16,236 nt of DNA from Phycisphaerales bacterium UBA7800. Its GTDB lineage: Bacteria; Planctomycetota; Phycisphaerae; Phycisphaerales; Phycisphaeraceae. The stretch is taken from positions 1 to 16,236 of the forward strand of contig DLCK01000044.1 of NCBI GenBank assembly GCA_002480565.1, in the 5' to 3' direction. The position numbers and the translations under genes are program-made. The notes beneath the pieces are model-generated. The model was not told the DNA's origin. It searched no databases and worked only from the letters and a program-made list of their open reading frames with translations. Below, in pieces: positions 14,293 through 16,236 of the stretch (its first letter is position 1; every line of letters starts with the position of its first letter).

Positions 14293-15681
14293 CTAATGCT
14301 TGGCTTTAAGGTCCGCGTGATCGCCTGCCTGGTGGGTGTATTCCAACCACGGATCAAGCGTGCGGACTCTAAAGTCCAATAGCGCTTGGCGCATCTCTTT
14401 TGCCACGTCCTGCAACTCCGGTTTGTCGATGAGATTTTCCGTCTCCATCGGGTCCGCTTGGATGTCATACAGTGCTTCGCGGAGCGGGTGTTGGTATTGA
14501 CTGATATTGCGTTTGCCCAGTTGGGTAATGCCCTGCTCGCGGACGTGAGTCCAAGTCAGGCTGCGGAATAAGTCCGAGGGGAGTGGGATGGGCAATTGCC
14601 ATGCGAGATTGTGGACCAGCTTGTATTGACGGCGACGGATCACGCGGTACGGGAAGTAATTGGTCACCTCATGGAAAATATGTGAGGTGAACGTCTGATC
14701 CCAATCGCCATCGCCTGGGATTTCTGATTCATCTTCAGCAACAGGTAACACACTTCGACCAGCTAGCGGCATTGCATCGGCGGGATAACCAACGCCTGTC
14801 CAATCCACCAAAGTCGGGAAAATGTCCACCCAATTCATCAAGGCCCCGCATCGCGTGCCACCCTTTTTCATGTCCGGGTGATACAGGATAAAGGGGCAGC
14901 GATGGCCGGTGTCATAACTCGAGGCTTTGGCACCGGGGTACGGCATGGCATGATCCGTGGTCACGATCACCAACGTCTCATCGGCACGACCTGATTCCTC
15001 AAGTACACGCAAGACCTTGCCCACCGTCTCGTCGTAACGCGAAATCGCCTGATAGTAATTGGCCAAGTCCGTTCGCGTCGCATCGTTGTCCGGCAGGAAG
15101 TCCGGCACCACCACGTCCGCCGGATCGTACTTCACCGCGGTATGTTTCTCTTGTGGCCCATTACCAAATCGTGCGCCGGGTTCACCTTCACCGCCAGCAC
15201 GATGCGGATCGCCACTGGCAACATGGGCGTAAAACGGCCGACCCTTGGCGTTGATATTGAGAAACGTTTCAAAGTGATCGGTAATCACCTGCCCCATGTT
15301 CAAGGGAAAATTAGTCTGCTTGTATTCAAAGGGATACACACTGTCGGGCTTGGTGTGACACTTGCCAATGAGCGCGGTGGCATAGCCGTGATCGCCGAGT
15401 AACTTGGATGTGCTGAGCATATCCGGCTGTGTCTGAAAGCCATGAATGCTGTGGCAGTGCCCGAATTGGCCATGGGTATGGGCATGCTGTCCAGTCATGA
15501 TGCAAGCCCGACTCACCGCGCAGGACGGACTGGTGCAAAAGGCTTGATCGAACACCACGCCTTTGTCTGCGAGCTTGTCGATATTGGGAGTCGAGATGAC
15601 CTCATTGCCATAGCAACCTGCGATGGGTGACCAGTCGTCAGCAATGATAAATAAAACGCTACGGTGATTGGTTTGTGACAT
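14293..15681 (-). CDS. type I sulfatase with variant C-A-V-S-R motif, sulfatase 2
   Basis: 462 aa. SVLFIIADDWSPIAGCYGN holds the metal-binding Asp15-Asp16. The formylglycine motif is Cys54-Ala-Val-Ser-Arg58, followed by ACIMTGQHAHTHGQFGH. Val replaces the Pro of the C-x-P-x-R rule. A PSCAxSR form is, from memory, common in heparan N-sulfatase-like subfamilies, so activity is still likely. VIVTTDHAMPYPGAKASSYDTGHRCPFI supplies further catalytic Asp, His and Lys. The C-terminus (LYDIQADPMETENLIDKPE) is typical. No signal peptide is visible. It probably removes sulfate from the same polysaccharide as sulfatase 1 and the lyase; this is inference. It lies convergent to the HTH gene. No Shine-Dalgarno sequence precedes the ATG. 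Confidence 0.92.
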   Translation of the reverse strand: MSQTNHRSVLFIIADDWSPIAGCYGNEVISTPNIDKLADKGVVFDQAFCTSPSCAVSRACIMTGQHAHTHGQFGHCHSIHGFQTQPDMLSTSKLLGDHGYATALIGKCHTKPDSVYPFEYKQTNFPLNMGQVITDHFETFLNINAKGRPFYAHVASGDPHRAGGEGEPGARFGNGPQEKHTAVKYDPADVVVPDFLPDNDATRTDLANYYQAISRYDETVGKVLRVLEESGRADETLVIVTTDHAMPYPGAKASSYDTGHRCPFILYHPDMKKGGTRCGALMNWVDIFPTLVDWTGVGYPADAMPLAGRSVLPVAEDESEIPGDGDWDQTFTSHIFHEVTNYFPYRVIRRRQYKLVHNLAWQLPIPLPSDLFRSLTWTHVREQGITQLGKRNISQYQHPLREALYDIQADPMETENLIDKPELQDVAKEMRQALLDFRVRTLDPWLEYTHQAGDHADLKAKH

Positions 15682-15689
15682 GGTTACTC

Positions 15690-15718
15690 AAAATAGCAAC
15701 CCGCCTGACACCTGTAAA
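15690..15718 (-). promoter_or_regulatory. possible leaderless promoter of sulfatase 2
   Basis: On the minus strand TTTACA (15718-15713), 17 bases and TATTTT (15695-15690) stand 8 bases before the ATG at 15681. TGC directly before TATTTT gives an extended -10. The start codon has no Shine-Dalgarno sequence. The motif GTTGCTA is shared with the same position before sulfatase 1. Confidence 0.4.
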
Positions 15719-15787
15719 ACAAGGCTAAAATGAACGCGGATTCATGGTTGTAAAATCGAAAGTGGATGACAACTTGGATTTAAAACC

Positions 15788-15888
15788 CAAGCCGCCAGAT
15801 GAGCGTACGCGAATCTGACGGATCACGGTGAAGATTTTACATTAATTGGGATACCCGTCAGATTCGCTGAGCCTCATCTGGCGGCTTG
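15788..15888. repeat. long two-part palindrome
   Basis: The outer arms at 15788-15803 and 15873-15888 are perfect inverse copies of 16 bases (CAAGCCGCCAGATGAG). The inner arms at 15809-15821 and 15855-15867 are perfect over 13 bases (GCGAATCTGACGG). Five-base internal loops (CGTAC/TGAGC) separate them, and the central loop is 33 bases. Twenty-nine base pairs would form. T-rich sequence follows on both strands (TTTTT after 15888; TTTT beyond 15788 on the minus strand), so it could terminate the small gene at 15917 on the minus strand. It could also be a mobile or dispersed palindromic repeat, or a structured RNA. The rest of the 235-base gap shows no gene. Confidence 0.85.
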
Positions 15889-15916
15889 TTTTTAACGCGG
15901 TCTACAATTCATTGAA

Positions 15917-16129
15917 TCAGGCAGCCTGAGTCGGTTTATTGAGTTGTGGCCCCATGGGTTCTTCGAGCATTTTAAGGACACGTTGACCTTCGGCTTGCCA
16001 GTCGATGTCATCGCGCATCCCCAACTCGATGAGGTCCACGGAGGATCGCCCATCAAACGATTTGCTGGCTGCTTCCTGCTTTGCCCCGGGTGTCAGCTTC
16101 GAAGATTCTGGCTTCTGCTGTGTCATCAT
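15917..16129 (-). CDS. small hypothetical protein, 70 aa
   Basis: 70 aa from the ATG at 16129 (a second ATG follows directly at 16126). AGAGGG lies 5 bases upstream and supports this start over a longer in-frame reading to 16225. The protein is hydrophilic, with a basic, Ser/Lys-rich N-terminus (QQKPESSKLTPGAKQEAASK) and an acidic amphipathic C-terminal half (SSVDLIELGMRDDIDWQAEG, RVLKMLEE). It has no signal peptide or membrane helix. I do not recognise the family. The small size and disordered N-terminus with a helical tail would fit an anti-sigma-like or adaptor protein, but nothing in the sequence shows this. The large palindrome directly follows its end. Confidence 0.6.
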   Translation of the reverse strand: MMTQQKPESSKLTPGAKQEAASKSFDGRSSVDLIELGMRDDIDWQAEGQRVLKMLEEPMGPQLNKPTQAA

Positions 16130-16236
16130 GACAGCCCTCTTTCCCCCAATTGTTTGTCGCTTTGCTTTGACCTGTCGAAACAGGCATGCGTCCAATGCAT
16201 ACAAAGCGAATCTAAACTGAACCACTACCGGCTGAA

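Noticed and set aside
13628..15678. Shared TTGGTTTGTGA at 13628-13638 and 15668-15678 as a regulatory repeat near both sulfatases
   Set aside because: The second copy lies within the sulfatase 2 coding start, in a different position relative to the promoter, so chance similarity is likelier.

Overview
The window (about 16.2 kb, moderate GC) most resembles a chromosomal segment from a planctomycete, probably of the Phycisphaerae type and from a marine or polysaccharide-rich habitat. This is inferred from gene content only. The pointers are a prepilin-type FTLIELLVV protein with an H-x-DG tail motif, several sulfatases beside a heparinase II/III-type lyase, and CACAGAG-rich intergenic repeats. 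No taxonomic search could be run.

Left part (1-6081): a truncated tRNA-Gly(GCC) lies on the minus strand at the edge. Two B12 transcription units follow on the plus strand. The first is a cobalamin riboswitch, a long leader, a prepilin-type pseudopilin-like protein and an intrinsic terminator. The second is another cobalamin riboswitch followed by btuB, exbB, exbD and tonB. That is an outer-membrane B12 receptor with its own energising motor. Both leaders share the riboswitch core and P13 hairpin. They also share a second small hairpin directly before the Shine-Dalgarno sequence, with an identical CGCGAAT loop and a stem that differs by compensating changes.

Middle part (6082-8450): trxB (thioredoxin reductase) ends in a strong terminator. 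A CACAGAG inverted repeat and arsM (arsenite methyltransferase, with the three conserved cysteines) follow.

Right part (8451-16236): a mainly minus-strand polysaccharide-degradation region. A sulfatase, an embedded trpG-type glutamine amidotransferase and a secreted LamG plus heparinase II/III-like lyase run in one direction. A divergent small HTH regulator with an EF-hand-like calcium loop sits before the first sulfatase. A second sulfatase has a variant formylglycine motif. Both sulfatases lack a Shine-Dalgarno sequence and share a GTTGCTA extended -10-like motif 6-8 nt before the ATG, which suggests leaderless transcripts. A long imperfect palindrome and a 70-aa unknown protein close the window.

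The most interesting candidate system is the B12 pair: a riboswitch-controlled pseudopilin-like protein next to a riboswitch-controlled BtuB-ExbBD-TonB uptake machine, both with a shared, previously unrecognised-looking start-site hairpin.
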